From Oscillospiraceae bacterium (lineage in GTDB: Bacteria; Bacillota; Clostridia; Oscillospirales; CAG-272), in assembly GCA_015063725.1 (NCBI GenBank), contig SVTP01000013.1:1-51419 (forward strand): 51,419 bases of DNA. Reading direction: 5' to 3'. The notes beneath the pieces were generated by a model that did not search any database, was not told the origin of the DNA, and saw only the letters and a list, made by a program, of their open reading frames with translations. Of the stretch, positions 35,801 through 43,817 are shown piece after piece. The translations under genes and the position numbers were made by a program. Positions within the stretch are counted from its first letter, which is position 1, and each line of letters starts with the position of its first letter.

Positions 35801-36125
35801 AGACTATATCCTCTTCAATATCGACGGCATGGAATTTGTACTTGGTTACGAAGTAACCGAGAATGGCGTAAAGATCGCTCTTACCGAAAAGAAAGACGAA
35901 GCTGTCATCCTTGAGTTTGAAGTAACCGAAAACGGCGATGCTGTTACCCTTGACGTTCTGTTTGGAACATGGGGCAGAACCGTTGTCGACGGTGTGGTAA
36001 CCGTTTCTGCTACCGAAGATACCGTTACCCTCGCGCTTGATCTTGACTACCTGCTGATTTTTGACAATAGTATGGAAACTCACTATGCCGAATTTGAAGG
36101 CGCACTTCAATTCAAGCTTGGCTAA
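32877..36125 (+). CDS. Large lipoprotein with Cys-rich modules and beta repeats
   Basis: This 1082-residue predicted lipoprotein has lipobox VTSC (Cys 27). Residues about 36-150 hold three tandem modules of roughly 40 residues. The first two carry the pattern CTEAG...C..CG...(A/P)xGH, and the third is a weaker copy. Such modules are common on clostridial surface proteins. The remainder is acidic and predicted beta-rich. Two segments about 118 residues apart (near 597 and 715) look like repeats, both with LSV.(E)G..QVA and V.V.GVVT. GGAGG precedes the ATG at 32877; upstream in-frame starts lie in the promoter. Function is unknown; adhesion or substrate binding is possible. Confidence 0.8.
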   Translation: MRSMKKMAVRLVTFLIIFAMMFSVTSCFGKKEEPKHEHSYTKEVVAPTCTEAGYTKYTCECGHSYRDSEIPAGHQMVEVYAKEPTCTEAGESAFRVCQLCGYTEGEKTVVPALGHLYDTTYEYPTATEAGSKTSICRNCGEKHTQVIEALGAELPEVSKFLAQLIGSIAVTLEATEGTELVYVTEINYPEDENYGTKSSMFVEIAEAVIDTTGEILQARLQVKVGLAGAKLDGVVPSKDVVVNKENAEYVEINVFVNGDVVAISFNDNNTELNMSEMFYDYLAHQMGMNGHEDLLAMLENAYLTSNLEAQLLPLLQKAVVSLTEKVVTIDPAYAEHMAELFAAFGQDLITGTLNGDGTTTYRLDVLAFKKLIAEVEGKTVAEYLETVYGRNVVANMASFFASLPDLTIKEIVNAAVTLAEGTGVEIESIYTLIDLYVYSVSGMEFSIESLIADNYNKSLVDILAEMNGITGAEKLTFVANVKSSFAQVAQVMQTIAIEDLFNALVPSEEGFFDTLKATLDMLKEELFFYFIIDAEGNLTDMSFTFAGTNFKVELGDGVMGINATLPNDVEFEAWIQEGGFEFRISQYKNYISVFVHENCFNLSVYQEGKQVARIYAQNYVGEFKEEVIFFVEDGQNRLLDYKHVIVDGVVTELKAHLGGYVTSYDYIYNEEFDEWIEVSETTYVTFWTVDYKDLGEEKHLLVNVESTTIAIYITENGLSLSVLEGEEQVAYGGVTINTETVGEDVIERVSAFLSDTTNELLIYNTVSVNGVVTDAYAAVKGYFVYTEHNHEIAQPEYGYETKPMPEGGFATDEMPEGGVIIVVPDYSCENCVTVEEYVTWLEVLYTTNDDGTKVIEVNAHDELNNMSEGMDRLTVVIDGDKITAVLGKDDEGLARIELETTETTLVGTITDIQDGANNVMAEFALELTETLDAIKSVSLIVRDYEYDYTEEGEPIQTIVEIFNGAYEWIDSPEGADYILFNIDGMEFVLGYEVTENGVKIALTEKKDEAVILEFEVTENGDAVTLDVLFGTWGRTVVDGVVTVSATEDTVTLALDLDYLLIFDNSMETHYAEFEGALQFKLG

Positions 36126-36163
36126 TTGATACGCACAAGCAACGTTTAAAAAACGAAAAAACA

Positions 36164-36194
36164 AAAGCCGATTGGTAAAACAGTCGGCTTTTGC
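36164..36194 (+). terminator. Terminator after the large lipoprotein gene
   Basis: The stem AAAAGCCGA/TCGGCTTTT has a 12-base loop. A second, stronger hairpin lies at 36254-36288 (GGCGAGGAGCAG/CTGCTCCTCGCC, perfect 12 bp), followed by ATTCATTTTTA, and could be a second terminator. No gene is seen in 36126-36323. Confidence 0.7.
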
Positions 36195-36323
36195 CAAGCT
36201 ATATGCCCCCGGCGCACACCGTCGGGGGCGATATTCCCCGGATAAAAGTGAGCGGCGAGGAGCAGAGAGAGCGCTTCTGCTCCTCGCCATTCATTTTTAC
36301 AGTGATAAATGAGGATAGCAAAA

Positions 36324-37538
36324 ATGAACCTGATGTATAAAAGAATGCTCCCTTTGTTGCTTGCAATTCTGCTTGCCGCATCCTTTGTGGGGTGCAAAAG
36401 GGAAGAGAAAAACGAAGAAACGACGGGGATCCCCATTCAAAATGATCCCCCTTATAGTGATGCACTCCTGAGCGAGGCAGAGGAAACGATCTATTCCTTG
36501 GTGGTCTATACCTATCGCACCGCGGTGATGGACAAGATCACCGAGAAGGTAGAAGCAAGACTTGCACGCTTTGCGCACCGTCTGTGTGAGATCACCGCCG
36601 CCAATCCCATCCCCGAGCAAGCCTACCGTTCTGTTTTGACGCTTTTGAAAAATGACGGCGAGGGTGTGATCGACGAGCTACTGACTTTGCGTGCAGGCGA
36701 GGATGTCGGCTATGAAAAGACACGTACCTTTTATCTCAATTTGACCTATGCCTTTGGAGCGGATCGGGTAGCATCTATGCTCTATGAGGTTTGCCTGCTC
36801 ATCTATGATGCAAAGTACGAGCAGGCGGTAGAGCGGTTTGAAATTTATCAATATCCGTGGTACCAAGAGGAAGCCGATGCGCTGGCAGCCGAAAAGCAGC
36901 TCTTTGCTCAAGGCATTGGCAAAGAGGCATTCTCGGCGCTTGTGCGTTGTGGAACTGCCATGGCAGAGCTGCTTGTTACAACACCCGAGGGCATTGCCGA
37001 TACCTTTTCGGATGCAGAAATGCTGGAAGTCATCCGCCGTTTGGATTTCTCTAAAATCGATATTACGCCGGCAGGCTGGGAGCTGCTTCTTTCCCACGTT
37101 CCAAGTGGGGAGAGCGGTTCGTATACGTCCCTTCTTTCTGCCGCGTTCCGCGAGAGCGGTGATCTTTCCCGTCTTGCCGCCGTCATGAATGATGCCGTCA
37201 AGCTCTTAAACTCCGCAAAAGAAAAGCTCACTCCCGGTGATATTGCCGCCCTGCGTGCAGGGGATCGGGATGCGCTTGTAAGCGCTGTCTTCTCGCGCTT
37301 CGGGGAGGACGATTGGGCACTGTTTGCATCCGTAACGGCTATCTCCCTTGACAATGCGCAGTATTCTGCGCTGGCAGAGGCAGCCTATGGTGAGGCGTAT
37401 CTTACCTACAAAGCAAGCATCGGGGAGGTCGACCTGTCCACGTTGCGCGCAAGCGTTGGCAGTGAAGCGTTTTTGCAAAATCTATCAAACTATCTTGCAG
37501 GCATTTGTCCGGCAATAGCGTATGAGGTGAAGTCATGA
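36324..37538 (+). CDS. Lipoprotein of an ABC (MacB/FtsX-type) operon
   Basis: This 404-residue predicted lipoprotein has lipobox FVGC (Cys 24). The body is strongly alpha-helical and I do not recognise the family. The ATG at 36324 was chosen because GAGG sits nine bases upstream; an ATG at 36309 comes before that site. Its last four bases overlap the start of the ATPase gene (ATGA). It may therefore be the extracytoplasmic partner of the ABC system that follows. Confidence 0.78.
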   Translation: MNLMYKRMLPLLLAILLAASFVGCKREEKNEETTGIPIQNDPPYSDALLSEAEETIYSLVVYTYRTAVMDKITEKVEARLARFAHRLCEITAANPIPEQAYRSVLTLLKNDGEGVIDELLTLRAGEDVGYEKTRTFYLNLTYAFGADRVASMLYEVCLLIYDAKYEQAVERFEIYQYPWYQEEADALAAEKQLFAQGIGKEAFSALVRCGTAMAELLVTTPEGIADTFSDAEMLEVIRRLDFSKIDITPAGWELLLSHVPSGESGSYTSLLSAAFRESGDLSRLAAVMNDAVKLLNSAKEKLTPGDIAALRAGDRDALVSAVFSRFGEDDWALFASVTAISLDNAQYSALAEAAYGEAYLTYKASIGEVDLSTLRASVGSEAFLQNLSNYLAGICPAIAYEVKS

Positions 37539-38185
37539 TCAAAGCGACCAATATTGAAAAAAGCTATAACGGCGAGCGCGTGCTTTTTGGCGTCTCTCTT
37601 GACATTGCCAACGGAGAGTTTGTTTCTATTATGGGCGAGAGCGGTAGCGGTAAGAGCACCTTTCTCTCTATTTTGGGCGGCTTTTTGGATGCCGACGGTG
37701 GACGGGTTTTGCTTGACGGCGAGGACGTTTCAAAAATGAGTGAAAACCGCCTGGCTCAAATTCGCTGCACCACGCTTGGCTTTGTTTTTCAGGGCTACAA
37801 GCTCATTCCCACACTCACCGCAAGGGATAATCTGTTATTGCCTGCCGTTCTTGGCGGAAAGAGTGAGCAAGAGCTTGCCGAATATCTGCAAGAGCTGGCA
37901 AACGCTCTTGGCATCTCGGGGCTTCTTGACAAGTTTCCAGATCAGCTTTCGGGCGGTCAGTGTCAGAGAGTTGCTATCGCGCGCGCCCTGCTTTACAAGC
38001 CTCAAACCCTGATTTTGGATGAACCTACGGGGGCTTTGGATAGCGAAATGGAGAAGCGCGTCATGGAGCTCTTAAGGGCGGTCAATCGCGAGCTTGGCAC
38101 TACCGTTGTGCAGGTAACACATAGCAAGACCGTGGCGGAATACGGCAACCGCATTGTGTATTTGAAAGACGGTAAGATCGTATGA
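37535..38185 (+). CDS. ABC transporter ATPase, LolD/MacB-FtsE type
   Basis: This 216-residue ATPase has Walker A GESGSGKST, Q-loop FQGYKLIPTLTARDN, signature SGGQCQRVAIARAL, Walker B LILDEPTGALD and H-loop THS. The EPTGALD form is typical of ATPases that work with FtsX/MacB permeases, which act by mechanotransmission and not by import. It overlaps the genes on both sides by four bases. Confidence 0.92.
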   Translation: MIKATNIEKSYNGERVLFGVSLDIANGEFVSIMGESGSGKSTFLSILGGFLDADGGRVLLDGEDVSKMSENRLAQIRCTTLGFVFQGYKLIPTLTARDNLLLPAVLGGKSEQELAEYLQELANALGISGLLDKFPDQLSGGQCQRVAIARALLYKPQTLILDEPTGALDSEMEKRVMELLRAVNRELGTTVVQVTHSKTVAEYGNRIVYLKDGKIV

Positions 38186-40497
38186 AGATATTACTGAAAC
38201 ACATTCTCAAAAGCATTGGCAAAAAGCCCTTGCAACCGCTCATCATCATTCTCACATTGGCGCTTTCCATGGCAACGTCGGTTTTCTCCTTTACCCTTGC
38301 CGACACCATGAAGGATGAGCTGTCTGCCACGCAAGCGGCAAAATACGGCAATGCAGGCTTTCAGGTCAGCGTCGGCAACACGTCTTCCTCTCGCTTTCTG
38401 TTTGCCGATGACGTCCTCGACGTGCTTGGTGATTCTGCCAAAGCGGTGGGCGGCTATGAATTGCCCTTGATTTTGAGGGGAACAGAGAACACGACGATTG
38501 CAATTGCCACCGAGTTTAAAAGCTTTTGCGACGTGTTCAAAATTGATTTTTTGGAGTATGGAACGGTGACGGCAGGCTCTCTTGGTGATGTTGCTTTCAT
38601 CAGTGCCGATTTTGCAGCGGCACACGGGCTTTCTGTTGGGGATGCGATAACCGTTGAAACGATGGGGCATGTCAAGACTTATCGCGTCGAAGGCATATCC
38701 ACACTCCCGTTTTTGGCGTCGTATGACGTCATGGTGGATATCAGCAGTGTTGTGCGCGTCTTTGCCGCCAACTCCTTGCTTTTCTCGGCTATAGGAGAGG
38801 ATTTCAAGCCCTGCAATAAGGTGTTTGTTAACGTGTCGGACTGTGAGGGCATCGATCGGGAAGAAGCGATCGCGCTTTTAAAATCGGACGCCCGATTCAG
38901 CGAAAAGAGCTTTGAAGATCTTGCAGATATCGAGTCCCGACAAGTCAACTACTTCGTGTTGGAGTTGATCATCGGTTTTGCAGTTTCGCTTGCATCTCTG
39001 CTTTCGGCAGTGGTCGTTTTTTGTTGCTTTTACATCCTGGCAAACGAAAGAACCGACGAGAACCAAGCGTTTGTCTACTCGGGTGCCGCGCCCAAGCTGC
39101 TTTGGGGAATGCAATACACCGAGGCGGTACTTTATTGGCTCCTCGGCGCTCCGCTTGGCATCCTTTTGGCAATTCCCATTACCAAGCTTATCCCGCATTT
39201 TGTGGGATTGCAATACGTAACCGTATCTATCCAAGCACCTGCTATTCTTAAAAGTGCATTCATTCTTTTGGCAGTGTGCGTGCTGACAACCACTTTTTTC
39301 ATTGTGGTAGGTCAGCGTATGAGAAAAAAAGGTGCGGGGCACGCAAGCATTTCTCCCAAATGGATCGTCTGCCTTTTGTTGGTGTTGGCGCTACTGTTCG
39401 CACTGATGTACCTCTTGCCATCGGGTGTTCGACTGGGACTGTTGGCAATTACGCTGGCGACTATCGTAGCACTTGTTTTTTGCGCCGTCCCTCTTTTGCT
39501 TAACTGCATTGCCTCTGCTATTGAAAAGAGGATGAAGCGCTCCCAAAAGCCTTCAACCATTGCTCTTCGCTATGCGCTCAAAAACATTTGCTCGCTCAAG
39601 CTATTGCACAACATTGCGCGCCTTTGCGCACTGATCGTGATGATCGTTTTAACCATTGGCTTGGTGTTTGTGAACGTTGAAGCGCAAATACAAGCCTTTG
39701 GACACGTGTTTGATGCAGACTATGCGGTGTTCAATGCAACCGACAAATGCTATCAGAAAACGCAAGACTGCCCCGGCGCCGATAGGGTGAGCCGCGCTTA
39801 CCTCAATCAAGCGGATATGGGAATGGTGCTCTCGGTAGAGGATCCTGCCTTTTATACCGAGTGGCTCAATATGGACCGTCAGCCAAAGGGGAATGAAATC
39901 GTTGTCAGCGTGGGACTTGCACACTCGCATGATCTTAAAATCGGTGATGTTTTCAAATTGGAGCTTGACGGTGTGGAGCGCGAATTTGTTGTTGTGGAGA
40001 TAACCGACGTTTGTGCCAATTACCTTGCCATCAACTGCAAGGATATTGGACTTTCCTACAATATGCTGCTCGTAAAGGGGAAAGAGGGCGTCTCTCAAGC
40101 ACAGCTTTTGAACGATCTTTCACAAGCAACGGCAAGCGAGCTCGCTCCCATTGCCGAAGCAGATACGCTCTTGGCACGCTTTATTGCCGCCATCAATACC
40201 TATGCAGACGCAGGAAAGATCCTGCTGGTCGTATTCATTATCTTCTCTCTGATCGGCACGGTCGACATCTTTTATGAGAGCTTGCGCGCGCGCCGAGAGG
40301 AGTTTGATCTTTACCGCTTGGCAGGCATGAGCCAACAGAATTTGCGACGGATGAAGGTCGCGGAGCTGATCATCACACTCCTATTTGGATTGATCATCGG
40401 TCTTGGTGCATTTGTGCTGTTTGCCCTTGCGGTGAACCGAGGAATGACCGCGCGTGGCTTGGAGATCTTCCGCGGTGTGTTGGCGTTCTTCCGTTGA
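38182..40497 (+). CDS. ABC transporter permease, FtsX/MacB superfamily
   Basis: This 771-residue permease has an N-terminal helix (about 15-35) and a large extracytoplasmic domain (about 40-255). A three-helix FtsX block follows, then a further helix pair. A second extracytoplasmic region and a final FtsX block near the C-terminus complete it. This duplicated layout is common in Bacillota permeases for lipoprotein handling or peptide-antibiotic defence. No sensor kinase lies nearby, so a Bce-type resistance role is not supported. With the ATPase and lipoprotein it forms a three-gene unit. Confidence 0.88.
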   Translation: MKILLKHILKSIGKKPLQPLIIILTLALSMATSVFSFTLADTMKDELSATQAAKYGNAGFQVSVGNTSSSRFLFADDVLDVLGDSAKAVGGYELPLILRGTENTTIAIATEFKSFCDVFKIDFLEYGTVTAGSLGDVAFISADFAAAHGLSVGDAITVETMGHVKTYRVEGISTLPFLASYDVMVDISSVVRVFAANSLLFSAIGEDFKPCNKVFVNVSDCEGIDREEAIALLKSDARFSEKSFEDLADIESRQVNYFVLELIIGFAVSLASLLSAVVVFCCFYILANERTDENQAFVYSGAAPKLLWGMQYTEAVLYWLLGAPLGILLAIPITKLIPHFVGLQYVTVSIQAPAILKSAFILLAVCVLTTTFFIVVGQRMRKKGAGHASISPKWIVCLLLVLALLFALMYLLPSGVRLGLLAITLATIVALVFCAVPLLLNCIASAIEKRMKRSQKPSTIALRYALKNICSLKLLHNIARLCALIVMIVLTIGLVFVNVEAQIQAFGHVFDADYAVFNATDKCYQKTQDCPGADRVSRAYLNQADMGMVLSVEDPAFYTEWLNMDRQPKGNEIVVSVGLAHSHDLKIGDVFKLELDGVEREFVVVEITDVCANYLAINCKDIGLSYNMLLVKGKEGVSQAQLLNDLSQATASELAPIAEADTLLARFIAAINTYADAGKILLVVFIIFSLIGTVDIFYESLRARREEFDLYRLAGMSQQNLRRMKVAELIITLLFGLIIGLGAFVLFALAVNRGMTARGLEIFRGVLAFFR

Positions 40498-40507
40498 TAC
40501 CAAAAAG

Positions 40508-40546
40508 AAAAAGAACCGTTTGGGTTTTCTCAAACGGTTCTTTTTT
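40508..40546. terminator. Bidirectional terminator between convergent operons
   Basis: A perfect 15-bp stem, AAAAAGAACCGTTTG/CAAACGGTTCTTTTT, is flanked by As and Ts, so it works for the FtsX permease operon and for the minus-strand gene ending at 40545. Confidence 0.92.
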
Positions 40547-41051
40547 ATGGGCGGTAATCAAATTTGATGCGCTTGATCAAAATTGCCGAAGCAATGCCGA
40601 CCACCACGCCCGCGATCGTTCCCGACACGAGCAAAAAGGGCAGATAATAGATCACCACGTTTGTGCTGAGCATAAAGGATGCCGCCGCAATTTGTCCCAC
40701 GTTGTGCATCACGCCCCCCGTCACACTGATGGTGACCTCGGTCAAGGGGGTGAGCTTTTTTAGAAGGATCATAGTTGCAAGGCTCAAGGTCGCGCCGGAG
40801 ATGCTGTAAATGAGGCTGACGGGGGAACCAAAGAGCATAGAGATGAGGAGCACGCGAATGATGGAAACGGTGATCGCTTCCTTGACGCCAAGCTTATAGA
40901 GCGTAAAGATGACTGCGATGTTGGCAAGTCCCACCTTAACACCGGGGATGGCAACAAAAGCAGGGATACGACTTTCCACAAAGGAAAGGATCATTGCAAA
41001 CGCAATTACAAACGCCATGGTCGTCAATTGCAACGTTTTCTTGTTTCTCAA
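40545..41051 (-). CDS. Gx transporter family membrane protein (Hpre_diP_synt_I), EetB-like
   Basis: This 168-residue protein has about five predicted helices. The ESRIPAFVAIPGVKVGLANI start and the GGVMHNVGQ segment mark the family named after heptaprenyl-diphosphate synthase component I. Translation seems to begin at TTG (41051), with GGAGGG eight bases upstream and no better start. It directly follows the NusG-II protein gene. The same pair, as I recall, makes up EetA/EetB of the flavin-based extracellular electron transfer locus of Listeria. Quinone or electron-transfer function is inferred from that. Confidence 0.82.
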   Translation of the reverse strand: MRNKKTLQLTTMAFVIAFAMILSFVESRIPAFVAIPGVKVGLANIAVIFTLYKLGVKEAITVSIIRVLLISMLFGSPVSLIYSISGATLSLATMILLKKLTPLTEVTISVTGGVMHNVGQIAAASFMLSTNVVIYYLPFLLVSGTIAGVVVGIASAILIKRIKFDYRP

Positions 41052-41063
41052 GGCGATCCCTCC

Positions 41064-41450
41064 TTACGAAACAAAGTCGACGCCGCCCTCGGCATTGTCG
41101 CCCTTGATGGTGACGGCGATCTTGTTTGGCAAGCAAATAATCGTTTGTCCAACGTATCGGATCTTGCCTGTCTTTTCGCAGGTGTGATCGGGGCAATTGG
41201 AGTAGTTCATATACGCCACGCCATCCTTGATGACAAGGACGTTACTGCCGCCGTTCAGGGAATACTCCGCATTTTTGTCAAGCGGATAGGTGGCAACGGT
41301 CGTGCCGTCGATCTCCACAACAACCACCGAGCCCTCCTCTTTGGAAAGGGTTACGATCAGGAGAAGCGAAAGAGACACAAGCAAGATCGCCGCTATAATG
41401 ATGATATCCAAGCGGTATTTCTTTTTTGCTGGGGTGCCGGCATTTTCCAT
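41064..41450 (-). CDS. NusG domain II protein, membrane-anchored, EetA-like
   Basis: This 128-residue protein has an N-terminal helix (about 14-34) and an extracytoplasmic beta domain. NCPDHTC near residue 85 gives a Cys pair (CPDHTC), and GQTIICLPNK follows; both are typical of the 'NusG domain II' family found next to ApbE and Rnf genes. AAGGAG precedes the ATG. It is unrelated in role to transcription factor NusG. Confidence 0.85.
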   Translation of the reverse strand: MENAGTPAKKKYRLDIIIIAAILLVSLSLLLIVTLSKEEGSVVVVEIDGTTVATYPLDKNAEYSLNGGSNVLVIKDGVAYMNYSNCPDHTCEKTGKIRYVGQTIICLPNKIAVTIKGDNAEGGVDFVS

Positions 41451-41521
41451 TTTTGCTTCTCCTTTCTTATTTTAGGTAGGCTGTTTCAGTTAGATGCAGA
41501 AGGCGTGATCGACCACTCGTC

Positions 41522-41671
41522 GCCGTACAAAGGTACGGCAGAGAGGTCGAGCGCGACTAAAAAGCCACATAGAAAAGGAAGAAATCCGCCGAAATCGTAG
41601 GCGGATTTCAACCTGATAAAAACCACATTGTCAAACCAAATTGTATGAGAATGTTTTTTTGAGTGGCTTTT
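41522..41671. other. Structured intergenic region downstream of the rnf operon
   Basis: There are two perfect hairpins, GCCGTAC/GTACGGC (41522-41539) and GAAATCCGCC/GGCGGATTTC (41581-41609). A distant pair, AAAAGCCAC (41560-41568) and GTGGCTTTT (41663-41671), encloses the second. The 41581-41609 stem, followed on the minus strand by TTCCTTTTC, may be a weak terminator for rnf. No gene was seen in 41451-41701. Confidence 0.5.
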
Positions 41672-41701
41672 GTTCTGCGCTAAATGGAGCAGCCATTCAA
41701 A

Positions 41702-42511
41702 TCAGTGTGCGCCGCAGATAAAATTATCCTCGTGAATGCAGTGAACGGGGCAGACCTCAACGCAGGCGCCGCAGCCGGTGCAAAGCGAGTAATCAATGGT
41801 TGCCAGATTGTTTTCTACCGTAACGGCACCGTTGGGGCAAGCCTTCTGGCACTTCATACAGCCAATACAACCGTTGGTGCAGGCTTTGCGTGTAACCGCT
41901 CCCTTATCATGGTTGGAGCATTGAACAACTACCTTAACGGTGTCGTTTACCAGCTTGATGATGTGGTTGGGACATTCGCGAACACACATACCGCATCCAA
42001 TGCACTTTTGGGGATCTACAACGGCAATGCCGTTTTCAACGTGGATCGCATCCTTGGGGCAAACGCGTGTGCAGTCGCCATAGCCGAGGCAGGCAAAGGT
42101 GCAGGTCTTGTCGCCGTTATACAACAGGTTTGCGGCAATGCAGCTGCTAAGGCCCTTGTAGTCGTATTTCCGTTCGGTTGCGTTGCAATTGCCGTTGCAG
42201 GCAACGTATGCAACCTGTTCAATAACATCTTGCGCCTCAACACCAAGGATCGCCGCAATGTTGCCCGCGGTCTTATCGCCGCCGGGAACACAAAGGTTTG
42301 TTGCTGCTTCAGCACCCTCACCAAGCGCCTTTGCGTAACCGTCACAGCCGGTGTAGCCGCACGCGCCGCAGTTTGCACCGGGCAGACATTCTCTGATAGC
42401 GGTAACCGTTTCGTCCTCTTTGATACCGAAGAAATGTACGGAAAGTGTGAGAAGGACTGCGCAAACGATTGCGATGATGGCAAGAAGGATGGTAGGAATT
42501 AAAATAGCCAT
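41702..42511 (-). CDS. rnfB: Rnf electron transport complex subunit RnfB
   Basis: This 269-residue iron-sulfur subunit takes electrons from ferredoxin. An N-terminal membrane helix is followed by the 4Fe-4S domain with CGACGYTGC and several CxxCxxCxxxC-type ferredoxin clusters (CIGCGMCVRECP, CIGCMKCQKACP, CTGCGACVEVCP). GGAGG precedes the ATG. It is the last gene of the rnfCDGEAB operon, an order typical of Clostridia. Confidence 0.95.
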   Translation of the reverse strand: MAILIPTILLAIIAIVCAVLLTLSVHFFGIKEDETVTAIRECLPGANCGACGYTGCDGYAKALGEGAEAATNLCVPGGDKTAGNIAAILGVEAQDVIEQVAYVACNGNCNATERKYDYKGLSSCIAANLLYNGDKTCTFACLGYGDCTRVCPKDAIHVENGIAVVDPQKCIGCGMCVRECPNHIIKLVNDTVKVVVQCSNHDKGAVTRKACTNGCIGCMKCQKACPNGAVTVENNLATIDYSLCTGCGACVEVCPVHCIHEDNFICGAH

Positions 42512-42523
42512 GATGTATCCTCC

Positions 42524-43117
42524 TTATGCACCAAGCAGGTTTTCTACCACGCCGGAGAAGCCAAAGAAGGCGAGTGCCACGATGGAAGCCGCCACGAGCG
42601 TGATCGGAACTCCCTTAAAGCACTTGGGGGCGGGGCAGTTTTCAATTCTCGAGCGAACACCTGCAAAGAGTACCATTGCAAGAAGGAATCCAAGACCGAC
42701 ACCCAGGGTGGAGATCATAGATTCAAGGAAGTTGTACTCTGCAGTGATGTTGTTCAGGGTAACGCCGAGAACTGCACAGTTGGTGGTGATCAAGGGCAAA
42801 TAAATGCCCAAAGACTTGTGAAGCGAGGGGATGAACTTTTTGAGAATGATCTCAACGAATTGAACCAGAGACGCGATCACAAGAATGAACACGATGATTT
42901 GCAGATAGGTGTAATCGGGAGCGAGGATGTAGTGGTAGATGGGCCAGGTTGCCGCGGTTGCAACCAACATAACAAAGGTAACGGCAATGCCCATACCGGT
43001 TGCTTGATTCACCTTTTTGGAAACGCCAAGGAAAGGGCAGATTCCAAGGAATTGTTGCAGGACATAGTTGTTGATGAGAACGCCGCCCATCAAAATGAGA
43101 ATAAGCTCTTTAAGCAT
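42524..43117 (-). CDS. rnfA: Rnf electron transport complex subunit RnfA
   Basis: This 197-residue protein has six predicted helices, with NNYVLQQFLGICPFLGVSKK and the LITTNCAVLG segment, hallmark cysteines of RnfA/NqrE that hold an iron centre in the membrane with RnfE. Its start overlaps the end of rnfE by eight bases, with AAGGAGG inside rnfE. Confidence 0.95.
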   Translation of the reverse strand: MLKELILILMGGVLINNYVLQQFLGICPFLGVSKKVNQATGMGIAVTFVMLVATAATWPIYHYILAPDYTYLQIIVFILVIASLVQFVEIILKKFIPSLHKSLGIYLPLITTNCAVLGVTLNNITAEYNFLESMISTLGVGLGFLLAMVLFAGVRSRIENCPAPKCFKGVPITLVAASIVALAFFGFSGVVENLLGA

Positions 43118-43817
43118 TTTCTTCTACCTCCTTATTGGAAGTATTCGAGCAGGTGGACTTGTTGCAGGTCGCGCTCGAAGGGCATCCCTCGCAGGAGAAG
43201 GATTTTCTCTTAACGCCACCCTTCTTTTCGGTCAGCTTGTTCATCACGGCAATCACGATGCCGTAAACAAGGAAGCCGCCGGGAGCCTGTGTCAGGACGG
43301 GGATCTTGTAATCGGCAAGGAAGGGGATCTCAATGCCTGCAAAGGTCGCGTTGCCGATGACCTCACGCAGGGTTGCCATAATGATGAGTGCCAGCAAAAA
43401 TCCAAGACCCATACCAACGCCGTCGAGAGCAGAGTCAAGAACGGTGTTCTTGTTTGCATACATTTCGGCTCTGCCGAGGATGATGCAGTTTACAACGATG
43501 AGGGCGAGGTAAACGCCAAGCATTTTGTAAATATCGGGCAAGAACGCCTGCAAAAGCATTTGCACCGCGGTTACGAATGCCGCGATAATAACAATGTAGC
43601 AAGGAATACGAACAGAATCGGGAATGATCTTACGCAAGGCGGAGATAACCACGTTCGAGCAGATCAAAACGATGGTAGCGGCAATGCCCATAGAGAATGC
43701 AGAGATCACCGAGGTGGTGGTTGCAAGCGTGGGGCAGGTACCAAGGACCAGAATCAATACGGGGTTTTCCATAATGATTCCGCGAAGGATGATCATAAGC
43801 TTATTTTCTTTGGTCAT
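43110..43817 (-). CDS. rnfE: Rnf electron transport complex subunit RnfE
   Basis: This 235-residue protein has six predicted helices, with NPVLILVLGTCPTLA and VNCIILGRAE, the paired cysteine motifs homologous to RnfA. The C-terminal tail carries a small Cys cluster (CEGCPSSATCNKSTC) after the last helix. Its start overlaps the rnfG stop by one base (TAATG). Confidence 0.95.
   Translation of the reverse strand: MTKENKLMIILRGIIMENPVLILVLGTCPTLATTTSVISAFSMGIAATIVLICSNVVISALRKIIPDSVRIPCYIVIIAAFVTAVQMLLQAFLPDIYKMLGVYLALIVVNCIILGRAEMYANKNTVLDSALDGVGMGLGFLLALIIMATLREVIGNATFAGIEIPFLADYKIPVLTQAPGGFLVYGIVIAVMNKLTEKKGGVKRKSFSCEGCPSSATCNKSTCSNTSNKEVEENA

Noticed and set aside
32874-36290. 1138-codon minus-strand open frame opposite the large lipoprotein gene
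   Set aside because: The plus strand has promoter, ribosome binding site, lipobox and Cys modules; the minus reading has none.
36324-40497. Bce-type antibiotic-resistance module
   Set aside because: No adjacent histidine kinase or response regulator, and the permease has a duplicated FtsX/MacB layout with a lipoprotein partner.
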